The translations under genes and the position numbers were made by a program. A stretch of DNA of 64,000 bases from Chaetoderma sp. LZ-2023a (lineage: Eukaryota; Mollusca; Caudofoveata; Chaetodermatida; Chaetodermatidae), in the NCBI GenBank assembly GCA_034401795.1, contig CM067369.1, forward strand, positions 139,016,496 to 139,080,495, written 5' to 3'. The notes under the pieces are model-generated. The model had not been told where the DNA came from, did no database searches, and saw nothing but the letters and a program-made list of their open reading frames with translations. Positions within the stretch are counted from its first letter, which is position 1; the number at the start of each line of letters is the position of its first letter. Positions 19,898 through 30,138 of the stretch are shown here, piece by piece.

Positions 19898-20282
19898 GTA
19901 TTTATGTATAATTCATGACATATCAATCAATGTACTGTACAATGTTTTCAATTTACAGCTCTGTATCTAAACATTGGTACAGACGATTATTTTTTGTCTT
20001 TTTAAAAGTTTTTGAACTTTTTAATAGTCAAGCCAGACAAGAAAGCTTCTCAGTTATTGTGTACAGCGATGTCCATTTGCATGAAGACTAAACCAATAGC
20101 TAACCCAGTCATTCCAGTGAGAAATCAAAAAAAAAAAGTTCTCTTGGACACCAAATGGACTTTGAGTAGACAAAAATTTACCTGGCTCAGCTTGAGCATT
20201 AAAGGATTACAAAATATGTAGCATTACATTGCTACTGCTGAATTTCTGCAGACAACATATTCCTGGGTGTATATCTCTTGAT
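19898..20282. other. Intron DNA with a decayed type 2 hairpin half
   Basis: Nothing coding. CCCAGTCATTCCAGTGAGAA and CACCAAATGGAC near 20105-20160 are remnants of a type 2 palindrome arm. Confidence 0.45.
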
Positions 20283-20377
20283 CTGCTAAATATTTTGAAA
20301 ACAATTTGACTGAAAGTTGGTGGTGGCTAAGCCACCAACAACATTCAGTCGAATTGTTTTCAAAATATTCAGCAAGT
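20283..20377. repeat. Type 1-like hairpin with altered arms
   Basis: TGCTAAATATTTTGAAAACA and its partner TGTTTTCAAAATATTCAGCA (one G added) frame a second stem GTTGGTGGTGGC/GCCACCAACAAC. The stem is nearly perfect over 45 bases per arm. Confidence 0.7.
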
Positions 20378-21251
20378 AGAGTTTTTGCTCATTGCCTGTA
20401 TTGTCTGGTGACCTGCAGCAACGAGACAGTTAAACATTAGATATTTTATAAGTTCGAGGCAGCTGGATGCACCCAGCCTTCTAATCTTAATGATAATAGG
20501 ACTATGTACTTTATAGTTTGTAATCAGCTGTTTCTATAGGGTGTTATGCAATGAAGGATCTGATTGGTTGTTAGATCCACTGCCTTATTATTTTCTTTTT
20601 TTTCGCTTAACCGGTTATTCCAGCCTCAGTGAGTAAGTACAATAGGTCAAAAGGTCAAAAAGCTGTACGCACATATATATCCATTTATATTTTTATGTGA
20701 TGGCCTTTGTACATAGGAACATAAAATCTGGTGGAATTCAACCAAATTTGGTATGTCAGTTATCCTTATGATTGCCGGATTGAAAGTCGAGGTTTACATT
20801 AGGCTCTGTCAGCGTGGTGGGTCGGTGCGGACAAGGTGGGGATTTGGGGAGTGTCTTAATTCAAATTGTTTTGTGATTTACCCATATTGTGGATTACGAG
20901 ATGGCGTTTACAGTAAACCGCTGGGTGGATTTCAGGTGAGCGATATTTCAGCTCCACCCCGAAGGTGTGTATAGGTATGTAGGGAGGTGGTGTTGGTGTA
21001 GAAAGTCAAATGTGTTGAAAGCGTGGAGATTTACAATGGTGTGTCATCGTCTGTGTGTTCTAGTTGGAAACTATTGCTGCCATTGTCAAATTAGTCTCAA
21101 AATTTGTTAGTGAATATTTCTGGCAATGTGAACTGGTTTATCCGCTGTAATATTTTTCTAATAAGATTCTGGGACTAAATTTACTTGTATTTAAGAGAAG
21201 CAGCTTTTAAAGAGTCTTGTCTTAACTAATCGGCCCACCAATTTGGATCTA
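20378..21251. other. Intron DNA, nothing recognised
   Basis: Mixed non-coding sequence. Near 20925 the words AAACCGCTGGGTGGATTTCA and GGTGAGC repeat a segment seen at 18531-18557, so part of it belongs to the dispersed repeat of 17640-18790. Confidence 0.45.
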
Positions 21252-21478
21252 TTTAACCCTTGAATTTGTTCAAGAAATTTTCAATTTTCTCATAGAAAAT
21301 GTCCATTTGCAAACCAAGAGATTATTTTTGAAAATTTACCACAGGAATGACTGGCTCGGTTATCAAGCCAGTCATTCCAGTGGTAAATTTTCAAAAATGG
21401 TCTCATGATCTGCAAATGGACATTGCTCAAGATGACTGCAGAAACCTTTTTTGTCTGATATGCGTGTTAAAGGGTTAA
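21252..21478. repeat. Type 2 hairpin element flanked by TTAA
   Basis: It starts TTAACCCTTGAATTTG and ends GTGTTAAAGGGTTAA. The centre is a long palindrome: AATGTCCATTTGCAAACCAA, then TTTACCACAGGAATGACTGG, and their complements meeting at CTCGGTTATCAAG. No protein. A TTAA flank is the mark of piggyBac- or Kolobok-type movement. Confidence 0.8.
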
Positions 21479-21749
21479 TTTGGCATGTCAAATTTGGCTT
21501 GTAGTGACCAATTAAAAGTCAGGTGGACTCTCTAGTATGTCCCCAAAAGTAGGTCATCCCTTGAGCAAGTCTGAATTGACACTACTCAAACGAGGATAGG
21601 CTTTCTTTATGTTCAGAATTTATGATTTGGTTGCTTATATAAATATTGAATAAATATTACATTGTCGATACTGGTATTGATTAGCTTTTGTAATTATTTT
21701 AAATATACAATGAAATATCGGTAATCTCAGACATTTTTATACACTCGCG

Positions 21750-22110
21750 CAATATATCGTAGTGGTATGTGATGGCGCTCGGCATCCATCCATCCCTCCA
21801 TCTGATTCATGTCCGATCTATATCTCGAAGGGTTTTGAATTTACGCTCACAATTCTTTTGAGCAGATATATTAGGGGAGACGCAGTGTCGTGATTTCATT
21901 TCGGCAAATTCTGTCCATATACTCCAGAGTTATCTCCCCTGAAAACTTAAAATTTTTCATAAATTTTGTGCTCGATTTCATTTTCATTTTTAGTTGGTAT
22001 TTATTGGCCGCTCACACCTAGATGTATTTGGGCCATGACTCGCTCTTAGAGGTGCTTCCCCGAAGGGTTGCGTTGCTTCCCCCGAATGGTTGCTCTAAAT
22101 AAGTGAAAAC
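21750..22110. repeat. Dispersed repeat (GTGTCGTGATTT family)
   Basis: The block TATATTAGGGGAGACGCAGT, GTCGTGATTTCATTTCGGC, CTGTCCATAT and GTTATCTCCCCTGAAAA recurs in diverged form at 22925-23215 (twice), 23300-23390, 39510-39590 and 41883-41975. A short CATCCATCCATCCCTCC run precedes it. Confidence 0.6.
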
Positions 22111-22639
22111 TGAAAAAAATCGACAAATTCAGTTGTTGCTGGGAGTGTGTTGCCTGATGTTACCTAACGTATTGTAGTTGGCTGGTGTCTATGTTGTATG
22201 CAGTGTTGAGGAGGGGGTGGGAGGGGGAATTACTTTATTTCTAATGGGGGTGGAGGGCAATCTGTAAAATAAAATCTCAAAACGGAAATCAGGACAATTT
22301 AAATAAAGAATATTATGATGAAATTGAATGATAATACTATCAAATAAGAAGAAACAAATTAAGATAATGGCCTGTGATTAAATAAACAAGAAACGGGGAA
22401 AATTGAACTTAAAATCCAGTGTTTGTAAACTAAATATCCAAATTTAACTTCGAATTATAACTTGTTGCTATTAGAAATAATAAGTTGAATGCACGTGGCG
22501 CTATTTGGGAGTTGAATGGGTTTAAGTCACGTCGTCGAGTCACTAAAAATCCTTTCATACTTATGCTAAAATTTTATCCAGCGACGGCGAGAAAAGAGCG
22601 AAGAGAGCGACAGCATCTACATCAAAGCAAATCAGCGCC

Positions 22640-22922
22640 AATCACAACCTCCATGTCCATCATCTTCGTCTTGTCGTCCTCAGCGGTTTCGTGATTGCAA
22701 CCTCGGCCGTAGTCACCAGCAGATATAAGTACACAGCAGATAGAAGCTGCAAGTAAGCAGCGTCGCCACTCCACTCGACCAACGGCATCTCTCCAGGGTG
22801 GGTTGATTGCGGCTCAACGAGAAGCCCACCTAGATCACCACGTGGCCAGCACGAGGCGCGCTCTTCTTGATCGCCTTCTTCGCGCCTTTCAAACCTGTGG
22901 GTGTTTTCGGTGCCATTGTGCA
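22640..22922 (-). pseudogene. Possible degenerate histone H2A-like sequence
   Basis: On the minus strand an ATG near 22919 opens a Lys-rich start (KGAKKAIKKSAPRAG). It is followed, across two frame changes and a stop, by VG.SLSRN, LERCRW, AVYLYL and TTAEV. The order RAG..VG...AV..YL.TAEV recalls the start of the H2A histone fold. Base composition here is more GC-rich than around. I rate this as a weak reading. If real, it is a decayed pseudogene inside the intron. It could also be a chance GC-rich remnant of another repeat. Confidence 0.3.
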
Positions 22923-22924
22923 AA

Positions 22925-23390
22925 ATCTTGTGCTCGATTCATATCTGAAAGAATTTTGGACTTAGTCACATTTCCTTTCAGTGGGTATATTAGAGGAAGA
23001 CACAGTCTCATAATGTCATTTGTTTGTCGGAGCTATCTCCCTGAAAAACTAATTTGTCAAAGTTTTCTTGTCCAATCCAGATCTCAGAGTTTTTAATCTA
23101 CACACACAATCGCTTTTCAGTGGATTTATTATGACTAGATGAAGTGTCATGAAATCTGTTCATATATACTAAAGTTACTTCCCTTGAACAACTTAAAATT
23201 CATTGAATTTATTGTTTCTGCTGGATAACCTGAAAGTGTCTAGACACATTTAGTTAAAATAAATAATACACGTAGATAAACACATTACAAAGCGTTATCA
23301 GTTGTTATGGTGATTCAGCGAGATCTATTCGTATATGCCAGTGTTATCTCCCCTACAAAACTCAAGATTCATAAAGACGAACTAGTCATA
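22925..23390. repeat. Diverged tandem copies of the GTGTCGTGATTT repeat
   Basis: TGGGTATATTAGAGGAAGAC and TGGATTTATTATGACTAGAT start two successive units. Each is followed by GTGTCATGAAATCTGTTC or a variant and by a TCCC..GAA.AACTTAAAATTCAT end. A third weak unit ends near 23370. Confidence 0.5.
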
Positions 23391-23401
23391 TTTATAATTC
23401 C

Positions 23402-23620
23402 TTAAACCTTTATTAATTAAATTTATTCAAGAAAATTTTAGTTTATTCATTGAAAATGTCCATTTGCAGACCAAGAGAAGGCTCTTTTAGAAAATTTACC
23501 ACTGGAATGACTGGCTCGGTTATCGAGCCAGTCATTCCAGTGGTAAATTTTCAAAAATAGTCTTCAAGACCGCTGCAGAAGCCAGTTTTTTTGGCTGATA
23601 TGAGTGTTAAAGGGCTAAAC
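23402..23620. repeat. Type 2 hairpin element
   Basis: The centre GACTGGCTCGGTTATCGAGC and flanking arms form a near-perfect inverted repeat. The right end reads GTGTTAAAGGGCTAA and the left end TTAAACCTTTATTAATTAAA, so the TTAA flanks are partly mutated. Confidence 0.78.
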
Positions 23621-23682
23621 AAGTAATGTTTGCAGGCGTATGTTGAGTTTCACTAAAACCGTTGTTTAAATATGTATTTCAG

Positions 23683-23768
23683 GTTACAGCCTTGAACTCA
23701 AATAATGGGGAGCTGAAGTTTTTCTCTGCTACAGATGACAGCGAGATAGAGACGACTCCTAAAAGAAG
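23683..23768 (+). CDS. AHI1: Third visible exon of the AHI1-like gene
   Basis: The acceptor TATGTATTTCAG and donor AGAAGGTACGC bound 86 bases. They read VTALNSNNGELKFFSATDDS and on to TPKR, entering in phase 0 and leaving in phase 2. Both phases match the neighbouring exons. The peptide is acidic then basic, without a known domain. The donor leads into a 19-kb intron packed with mobile elements. I place it in the same gene by phase, spacing and the polar, Lys/Ser-rich character of the tail. Confidence 0.65.
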
Positions 23769-24231
23769 GTACGCATTAAATAGTTTGTCATAGACGAATA
23801 ACATTTACCGTGAATCACCTGTTGCGAAACACAAGTTATAATTCTAGAAAACCTAAGTCCAAATTGATTTAAAACAAGCCTTCTAGCCTGTTCCATGTTT
23901 TTCGAAATGAGCACACGTGACATATTCAGCCAAGTATTTTCATTGGCTGTTGGGTGCGCAACCCATTTAAACCGACCAATGAAAACATCGATTGATGTGA
24001 GCGTGACGCATAGGGATTACTACACGGTACTGTTTTACTACGATTTGTTTACTATGATTTGTCATTCATGAAATGTCATCGCAAAATGTCATCGTTTGAC
24101 AGTTTATCAGTCGGCAGCGAAGTAACGATTGATGGCCATGGCTCTGCGATAGTCTTAGAAGAAAAGTAATTGATAATTTTCAACTCGGTCCATAATAGTG
24201 ATATGAAAAGTTACCTCGTTCCAGATTCTCT
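23769..24231. other. Intron DNA before DIRS copy B
   Basis: No gene or repeat recognised. It is the left flank of DIRS copy B. Confidence 0.5.
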
Positions 24232-24432
24232 TTTCACTTCAAGAGTATACTTACCTCCCTAATACTTATTGATATTGCTAAATATCTGCTTTCACTCAAT
24301 AAACACTCAGATTAAAACAGTTAGGTGCCCCTACTGGGCAGGGAGTCAGAGTGTAGTCTGGCGGATGCCAGCCCCACCACCGCGCATGCGCAGACTAGCA
24401 CTTCCTCTTTGCTAATTTATTGGCAGAGAGTC
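24232..24432. repeat. DIRS family 1 left terminal inverted repeat (copy B)
   Basis: The only left end of family 1 in the window. It contains GTATACTTACCTCCCTAATA, TTTCACTCAATAAACACTCA and GCGCATGCGC, and is the complement of the right repeat. Confidence 0.9.
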
Positions 24433-25325
24433 TACACATGTTTTTGTGCTAGAGCTTTTCTAAACTCTTCAAAGTCTTTTGAGTGTTATTTAGAAGTGAT
24501 AACCCCTGATTAAGATGACAGTAAGGAATACTTCGCCAATGGAGGGCCCAGGACCTATACATCAGGTGACTTCTAGTAAAATTAGCGAGTTTTTTCCCGT
24601 TGTAATGTGTTTCCGGGACTCGCGTTTACCGTGATAAGCACCTTGTTTAGTTGGTTTATTTCAACTAGGTGCTATATAATACTAATCTCTCTTTGTGTTT
24701 ATGTCCACAGGTCTAGGTGAGGATATGTAATGGACATCACAGCATCAGAGAGTTTGTTTTTCTCCACCTTGGTTCCATTTCCTACTAATACTGTTAGGTT
24801 ATCTAACCAAAAAGTCTATGTCCAGTGAGTCGGAGGCCTAGTATAAAGGTCTTCTCACTTTGCCCTCTTGATCCAACTCCTTCCCCTAAGGTGGAGAGTG
24901 TTAGGAGGCGTAGTCTTGGTGGAGTGCTCCAGGTCATCACGTGGAATGGTTTGTCTATACAAGTGTCAGGTATCTAATTATTGATATGAGGTGATGTTAA
25001 TTATTTTAGAGAAAATTAACTGTATTTACCATTGTTATCAGTATTTATCTGATGGGTGTGTAGTCAGAATGTCCATTCTGTACATGTTCTGGTTATGGAT
25101 ACAATTCGTCCTTGCACTTGGATGTTTGTTAGGGATTGATTTTTTCCTGTCATAGGATTAATGACGTCATAATCAGCCTTGCTCTTTATTAACAATTAAA
25201 GTTTTGTCCAACGCTGGTTTCAGATGATTATTGATCTTTATGATCATTTTCCCTCTCTTTGAGTTGGTTTAAGTTTCTAAGCTTAACTAAGTTGCTCATT
25301 GCCCTCGTCCTTTGCCCTGTTTCAG
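24433..25325 (+). other. DIRS family 1 leader, probably containing an intron
   Basis: An ATG at 24514 opens about 42 codons, with CATCAGGTGACT as a possible donor. Acceptor-like GTTTATGTCCACAG (about 24713) and TTTGCCCTGTTTCAG (ends 25325) follow. The last one directly precedes the zinc module of Gag. Which start and splice are used cannot be told from sequence. Confidence 0.45.
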
Positions 25326-25453
25326 AGACCTGGTTGCTCGTCCTGTGAACGTTTCTTGGAGGAGAGGTTTCTTCCTCATCTCTGCTATCAGTGTAGCCCC
25401 TGTGGTCCCTTGATTAATTGCGAGATATGTAAGCACTGGGGGGGTGCGAACTA
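25326..25453 (+). pseudogene. N-terminal zinc module of DIRS Gag, separated by a one-base frameshift
   Basis: The reading CSSCERF...HLCYQCSPCGPLINCEIC has the same spacing of Cys and His as the family 2 Gag start (C-x2-C, H-x0-1-C-x2-C-x2-C-x5-C-x2-C). It then meets a run of seven G (25438-25444) and a stop at 25453. The main Gag frame lies one base off. A one-base length change in the G run is the simplest explanation. Aligned to family 2 the residues after the run (ELMSEF against ELVAEF) support a single continuous protein. It could also be a slippage site used on purpose. Confidence 0.6.
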
Positions 25454-27382
25454 ATGTCCGAATTCTTGTGCTTACAGGCGAAGGACAAGGTGGTGGAGGA
25501 GGAGAAGAAGAAGCAGAAAAGAGAGGGTGTGAGTAAGAAGGGTAAGAGGAAGGCCTCGTCCGCGGTGGATATGGAGGCCTTCCGGACCGAGATGTTGGGA
25601 GAGATGAAGAGGACAATAAAGGATTTGGTTCCAGAGTTGCTTCGTGGCATGCTTCCTGGACCAAATCCTTTGTTAGCCTCATCATCTGCTTCGGAGCAGG
25701 TAATCCCCACCTCTGAATCACCTGTCCGTAGGCCGTTTCCGTTGTTCGTAGATTCAGAGGTGGCCCCATTAGAGGGGGCATTCCACGACCCTGGCAGCAG
25801 GCTTGGTGCCGCGCCGAGGGGTCGTGGACGGCTGTCGCTGGAACCCGCGGGCTGCTTATCAGTCCAGGGGTATCCGCACGCCGCGGGTGCCAGTACCTCC
25901 TATGGCACCTTTCCTGGCCAGTCCGGGTTAGCTCTCTTTGCTGACCCGGAGTCTAATCTTTCTGGCCAGGAGGAAGAGGATTATCTGTTAGGGTCGCCGT
26001 CTGAAAACGTGACCATGGATTATGATGTCTGTGCACCCCTCGCGGGGAATACATGCAACATAGTCCATGGCTCTACTCACGCAGGAGTAGAGTTCACGGT
26101 TCAGAAGGTGGCCCTGGGCGCTGCTGATGGCCAGCGCTACCGCATACCTCGGCTTGCCGAGAGTGTCGCTGGTGCTGGCCAGGGCCGTGGTGGGGCGGTA
26201 TCTGCCCCGCGCTCTACCACGGTGCCTGCTCCTGGTCAGGCCAGTGAGATTAGCATGCCTGTTCTTTCGGGCCCGCATGCTTTCCCTGGCTGGCCAGGGG
26301 TATCAGCATATCTGCCGTCAAGCTCTGCTGCTTGCGCTCAGGAGGAAGACGAAGGCCCCCGTCTTGTAGAGCGCTCGCAGCTAGCCACAGAAGAGGATTG
26401 GTCTGACGCTTGCCAGTCGCTGGTAAGTGTTAGGCCAGGTCTGCCCGTGGAGCAGTCGGCTAGCCAGCGTGACCACAGGCCGTGGTTAGCTGGTAAGGCT
26501 ACTGCTAACGCGATGCCATCTCTGCCACTGGCAGAGCATAACGTTGACATGTTCGAGGTGGCGGAGACGTCCATTAAGGCGAATGGGCGTCTCGCGAAGG
26601 CCCCTCGTGAGGTGGCCCGGTGTTGCCGCATCGTGCCCCTGGATTACCAGAGGTACGGTGTGGTACCCAAGCCGAGCATGGATGATCGCGCGGCTTTGGG
26701 TGAGGATGCGCGGCCAGGCTCCCGTTCTGACACGGGAGTCTTGTGTTCGAACGCGTTGCGTTCGGCAAATGCCGCGTTGCGTGATGCGGAGGAGAGTGGG
26801 AGAGCTTCGATTGCCGCTCTGTCCCATGTCTCCCAGCTGTTACAGGGGGTAGTAACGGCATCCGCATCGCGCCAGCCGAGCCCGGTCACAGTCCAGAGAG
26901 CCATCCAGGATGGTATTGACCTGGCTCTGGACTGCATGACTCGGGCGGTGACTAGGAGTGTTCGGGCAAGGCGCACGTTTGCCTTGGACAATCTGTGCCC
27001 ATCCCAGGACCTGTACAATAGGCTACTGCGTATGCCTATGACAGGTCCTGGTCTCTTTGGAGGTGAGGGATGTAGACACCTCCAGGAGACGGTTACTCTG
27101 GTCAATAACCAGAGGGCGCTGCGCGAGCAGTTTGAAGTGCTCCGTCGGGAGCGCATTCGCGCTGCACCCCCTGCGTATCGTCCCCTGCAGGCTCGAGGTG
27201 GAGGTGGCCAGGTCAGAGGTCATCCACCATCGCAGCGTCGGCCTCGGCCGCGTGCGATTCGGCCTGCAGTGAGGGGGGCGCAGGCTCCTCAGGCGCAGTC
27301 AGCCAGGCAGCCACCCGCACACCGAGGTGCGCGCGGTGCTGGGCGTGGCGCGCGAGGATCTGGTCGTGGTAATCGTGCCTGA
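25454..27382 (+). CDS. DIRS Gag-like protein (ORF1), family 1
   Basis: This 642-residue frame is the putative particle protein of the element. It starts with a highly charged helix (EEEKKKQKREG, then KGKRKAS), continues with an acidic, Pro-rich middle (PEELLRG-type helix, QEEEDYLLG) and has a helical region near residues 400-560. There IAALSHVSQLLQG, LALDCMTRAVTRS and GPGLFGG match family 2 Gag. It ends in an Arg/Gly/Pro-rich tail. No retroviral zinc knuckle is present at the C-terminus. The zinc module lies upstream in another frame. The Met at 25454 follows the upstream stop closely and may not be the native start. It overlaps RT by 56 bases. Confidence 0.8.
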   Translation: MSEFLCLQAKDKVVEEEKKKQKREGVSKKGKRKASSAVDMEAFRTEMLGEMKRTIKDLVPELLRGMLPGPNPLLASSSASEQVIPTSESPVRRPFPLFVDSEVAPLEGAFHDPGSRLGAAPRGRGRLSLEPAGCLSVQGYPHAAGASTSYGTFPGQSGLALFADPESNLSGQEEEDYLLGSPSENVTMDYDVCAPLAGNTCNIVHGSTHAGVEFTVQKVALGAADGQRYRIPRLAESVAGAGQGRGGAVSAPRSTTVPAPGQASEISMPVLSGPHAFPGWPGVSAYLPSSSAACAQEEDEGPRLVERSQLATEEDWSDACQSLVSVRPGLPVEQSASQRDHRPWLAGKATANAMPSLPLAEHNVDMFEVAETSIKANGRLAKAPREVARCCRIVPLDYQRYGVVPKPSMDDRAALGEDARPGSRSDTGVLCSNALRSANAALRDAEESGRASIAALSHVSQLLQGVVTASASRQPSPVTVQRAIQDGIDLALDCMTRAVTRSVRARRTFALDNLCPSQDLYNRLLRMPMTGPGLFGGEGCRHLQETVTLVNNQRALREQFEVLRRERIRAAPPAYRPLQARGGGGQVRGHPPSQRRPRPRAIRPAVRGAQAPQAQSARQPPAHRGARGAGRGARGSGRGNRA

Positions 27383-29516
27383 TGGGCCGGTTACCACGGT
27401 GAGAACCACTCCGGTGTTTCTGGCAAAGGAGACAGTGCCACTCTTGCACTCCTTATGTCCACCTCTCTCTCTAGGTGGACCGGTGGGAGGCCGGCTAGCC
27501 GACCACAAGCAAGAGTGGGAACGGTTGACTCAGGACCGTTTAGTCTTGCGATGGCTTTCAGTCGGGTATCATCCCGATTGGATGACGGGCCCGCCATCAC
27601 GACTGTCTCTAGTGCCAATCTGGACTCCGAATCCGAGAGATCCTGAGCAAAGGTTGTGTATCGAGGAGGAGATAAATTCCCTCATACTAAAAGGAGCTAT
27701 TCAGCCAGCACAAAAGTGTCCGGGCTTCTATTCAACCGTGTTCTTGGTAACAAAAAACACCGGAGGGTGGAGACCAATTCTCAACCTCAAGCCGTTGAAC
27801 AAGTTCATAGAGACGCCCAGTTTCAAGATGGAGACTGTGCGCTCGGTGTTGGCGGGGTTAGAGAAGGGAATGTGGACAGCTTCAATAGATTTGAAGGATG
27901 CTTATTTCCACATACCCATAGCGAGGAGTTTCCGTCGCTTCCTGAGATTTGCATTCCAGGGCAGACAGTGGGAATTCCGGGTGTTACCCTTCGGAATTTC
28001 CACCGCTCCTCACGTTTTCACCCGTGTGGTTCTTGCGATCACAGCATACCTCCGCAGGAGAAGCATAGCAGTCCACACATACATAGATGACTGGCTGTTA
28101 AAAGCACACACCCAGGAAAGTTTATCGACTAATCTGGAGATTGTTTTGAAAACACTCACGGATTTAGGCTGGATGATAAATTTTCAAAAATCAGAGCTGA
28201 CTCCATCCCAGAAGTTTGTTTACCTGGGGATGTTCTTCGATCTAGAGACAGGATATGTTTATCCTACTCAGGAGAGAGTTCAGAAACTCATCTCAGTAAT
28301 TCAGTCAGTGTGCGACAGTCGTCATGTCCTGGCACGGGTTTACTTGAGAATGCTGGGGTTGATGGTTTCGTTGGAACCAGTCATTCCTCAGGCCACCTTA
28401 CGCAGGCGGCCGATCCAGCTTTTTCTCATGACACAATGGACCCAGAGTACAGGTTCACTGGACTCGAATGTGTCAGTGTTGCCGCCTCTAATTCACCACC
28501 TGCAATGGTGGTTGAAGACAGAGAATCTCCTGTTGGGGGTTTTGCTAACCCCTCCCCACCCTCAGGTGACTGTGTATACAGATGCATCGATGGAGGGTTG
28601 GGGAGCTTGCCTGGAAGAGTCCACAATATCAGGGCTGTGGGATCTGGATCAGTCAAAGGAACATATCAATCTACTGGAACTAAGAGCAGTAGTCCTGGGC
28701 CTGGAACATTTCTTACGGAAAGTTCAGGGCAAGATTGTTCTTATTCGTTCAGACAACTCAACTGTAGTGACTTACATAAACCGCCAGGGCGGAACGAAGT
28801 CGCCCAGTCTCTGTATGATGACATGGAGACTGCTTTGTTGGTGCCTGGATCACAGGATTACCTTGAAAGCAGTTCATATTCCGGGAAGGTTAAATCTGCT
28901 AGCAGACTCATTGAGCCGAAGGATGAGTGTTTTACCCACGGAATGGCAACTAAATCAATGTGTGGCGGATCGTCTGTTCGACCATTGGGGGAAGCCCAAC
29001 ATCGATTTGTTCGCAACGAAGAGGAATGCGAAGATGACGACGTACGTCTCTCCGCTTCCAGATCCAAGCGCTTTCGCAACAGATGCGTTAGCTATCAGCT
29101 GGGCGGGAATGTATGCATACGCATTCCCTCCAGCAATCCTGATTCCAAAAGTTCTTCAGAAAATCCGGCAGGAGGAGTGGCAAGTGCTCCTGATCGCCCC
29201 GGATTGGCCAAGCCGATCGTGGTATACGGATCTGCTGGACCTTCTGGTCTGCAATCCGGTTCCTCTGCCTCTGATGGACGACATTATCTTCCAGGGCAAG
29301 GCCCTTCACAACAATCCGTCAATGTTCCGATTGACTGCGTGGATGTTGTCAAGGAATCTAGAATTAAGGAGGGCTTTTCTGAGCAAGCAGCCATGTTTAT
29401 GGCCAAAGCCAGGAGGGGGTCAACCTCCAGAGCATATAATTATAAAATCAACATATTTGCAGAGTGGTGCTCAAAAAGATGTATTGATCCAATGGATTCA
29501 TCTATTCAGGAAGTAG
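27327..29516 (+). CDS. DIRS reverse transcriptase-RNase H, copy B
   Basis: The 729-residue frame is intact. RT motifs are WRPILNLKPLN, SIDLKDAYFHIP near residue 188, LPFGISTAP and TYIDDWLL near 252. RNase H has YTDASMEGWG near 415, LLELRAVV near 446 and RSDNSTVV near 473, then HIPGRLNLLADSLSRR. It lies +1 relative to gag, as in copy A, so it may need frameshifting or reinitiation. The first 25 or so residues vary. The 3' end overlaps the recombinase frame. No active-site residue is missing, so the enzyme may be functional even though the recombinase next to it is broken. Confidence 0.92.
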   Translation: MRAVLGVAREDLVVVIVPDGPVTTVRTTPVFLAKETVPLLHSLCPPLSLGGPVGGRLADHKQEWERLTQDRLVLRWLSVGYHPDWMTGPPSRLSLVPIWTPNPRDPEQRLCIEEEINSLILKGAIQPAQKCPGFYSTVFLVTKNTGGWRPILNLKPLNKFIETPSFKMETVRSVLAGLEKGMWTASIDLKDAYFHIPIARSFRRFLRFAFQGRQWEFRVLPFGISTAPHVFTRVVLAITAYLRRRSIAVHTYIDDWLLKAHTQESLSTNLEIVLKTLTDLGWMINFQKSELTPSQKFVYLGMFFDLETGYVYPTQERVQKLISVIQSVCDSRHVLARVYLRMLGLMVSLEPVIPQATLRRRPIQLFLMTQWTQSTGSLDSNVSVLPPLIHHLQWWLKTENLLLGVLLTPPHPQVTVYTDASMEGWGACLEESTISGLWDLDQSKEHINLLELRAVVLGLEHFLRKVQGKIVLIRSDNSTVVTYINRQGGTKSPSLCMMTWRLLCWCLDHRITLKAVHIPGRLNLLADSLSRRMSVLPTEWQLNQCVADRLFDHWGKPNIDLFATKRNAKMTTYVSPLPDPSAFATDALAISWAGMYAYAFPPAILIPKVLQKIRQEEWQVLLIAPDWPSRSWYTDLLDLLVCNPVPLPLMDDIIFQGKALHNNPSMFRLTAWMLSRNLELRRAFLSKQPCLWPKPGGGQPPEHIIIKSTYLQSGAQKDVLIQWIHLFRK

Positions 29517-30138
29517 CTGATTTCCTCTGTCACCTGTATGATGCCTATAGCCTCAAGCCTAACTCTATTGCTGGTTATAAGTCAGCTTTAATGTCTGTTA
29601 TTCCTTGCTTGGCTAAGAGGGGAAGTGATGAAGTAAGTACATTAAATGTATTAATTAAAGGCATGGGCAATCTAAGACCAAGGAATCCCCCGGTGATTCC
29701 GTCTTGGAGTTTATCGCTAGTGCTTCAAGTACTAGGTGATAAGCCTTTTGAACCACTTAGTTCCATTTCTATGAAACTATTAACTCTTAAAACTGTATTT
29801 TTAATTGCTGCGGCCTCGGCTAGGCGTAGGAGTGAAATTCATGCCTTATCAGCCGAGGATGACCGTTTTGTGGTTACAGGGGAAAGCCTTAAGCTGCTAC
29901 CTAGGATTAATTTCTTGGCTAAGAATCAGTCTTTGAAATATCCAGGTCAACCTATTGTTTTGCCAACTTTAACTAGATATGATCCTAATTCTAAAGTATG
30001 GTGTCCCGTCCGGGCGCTGCTCCGGTACAAACAACGTACATCGGAGTGGCGCACCGACCAGTCAGCGTTATGGTTGTCATATATTGAACCCCATGGCAGG
30101 GCGTCGAAGGACACCATTTCCAGGTGGATTGTAGAATG

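Noticed and set aside
25988..27223. Several antisense and alternative open frames of 60-170 codons over the DIRS Gag gene.
   Set aside because: They are shadows of a GC-rich coding region, with no conserved domain and no counterpart in other copies.
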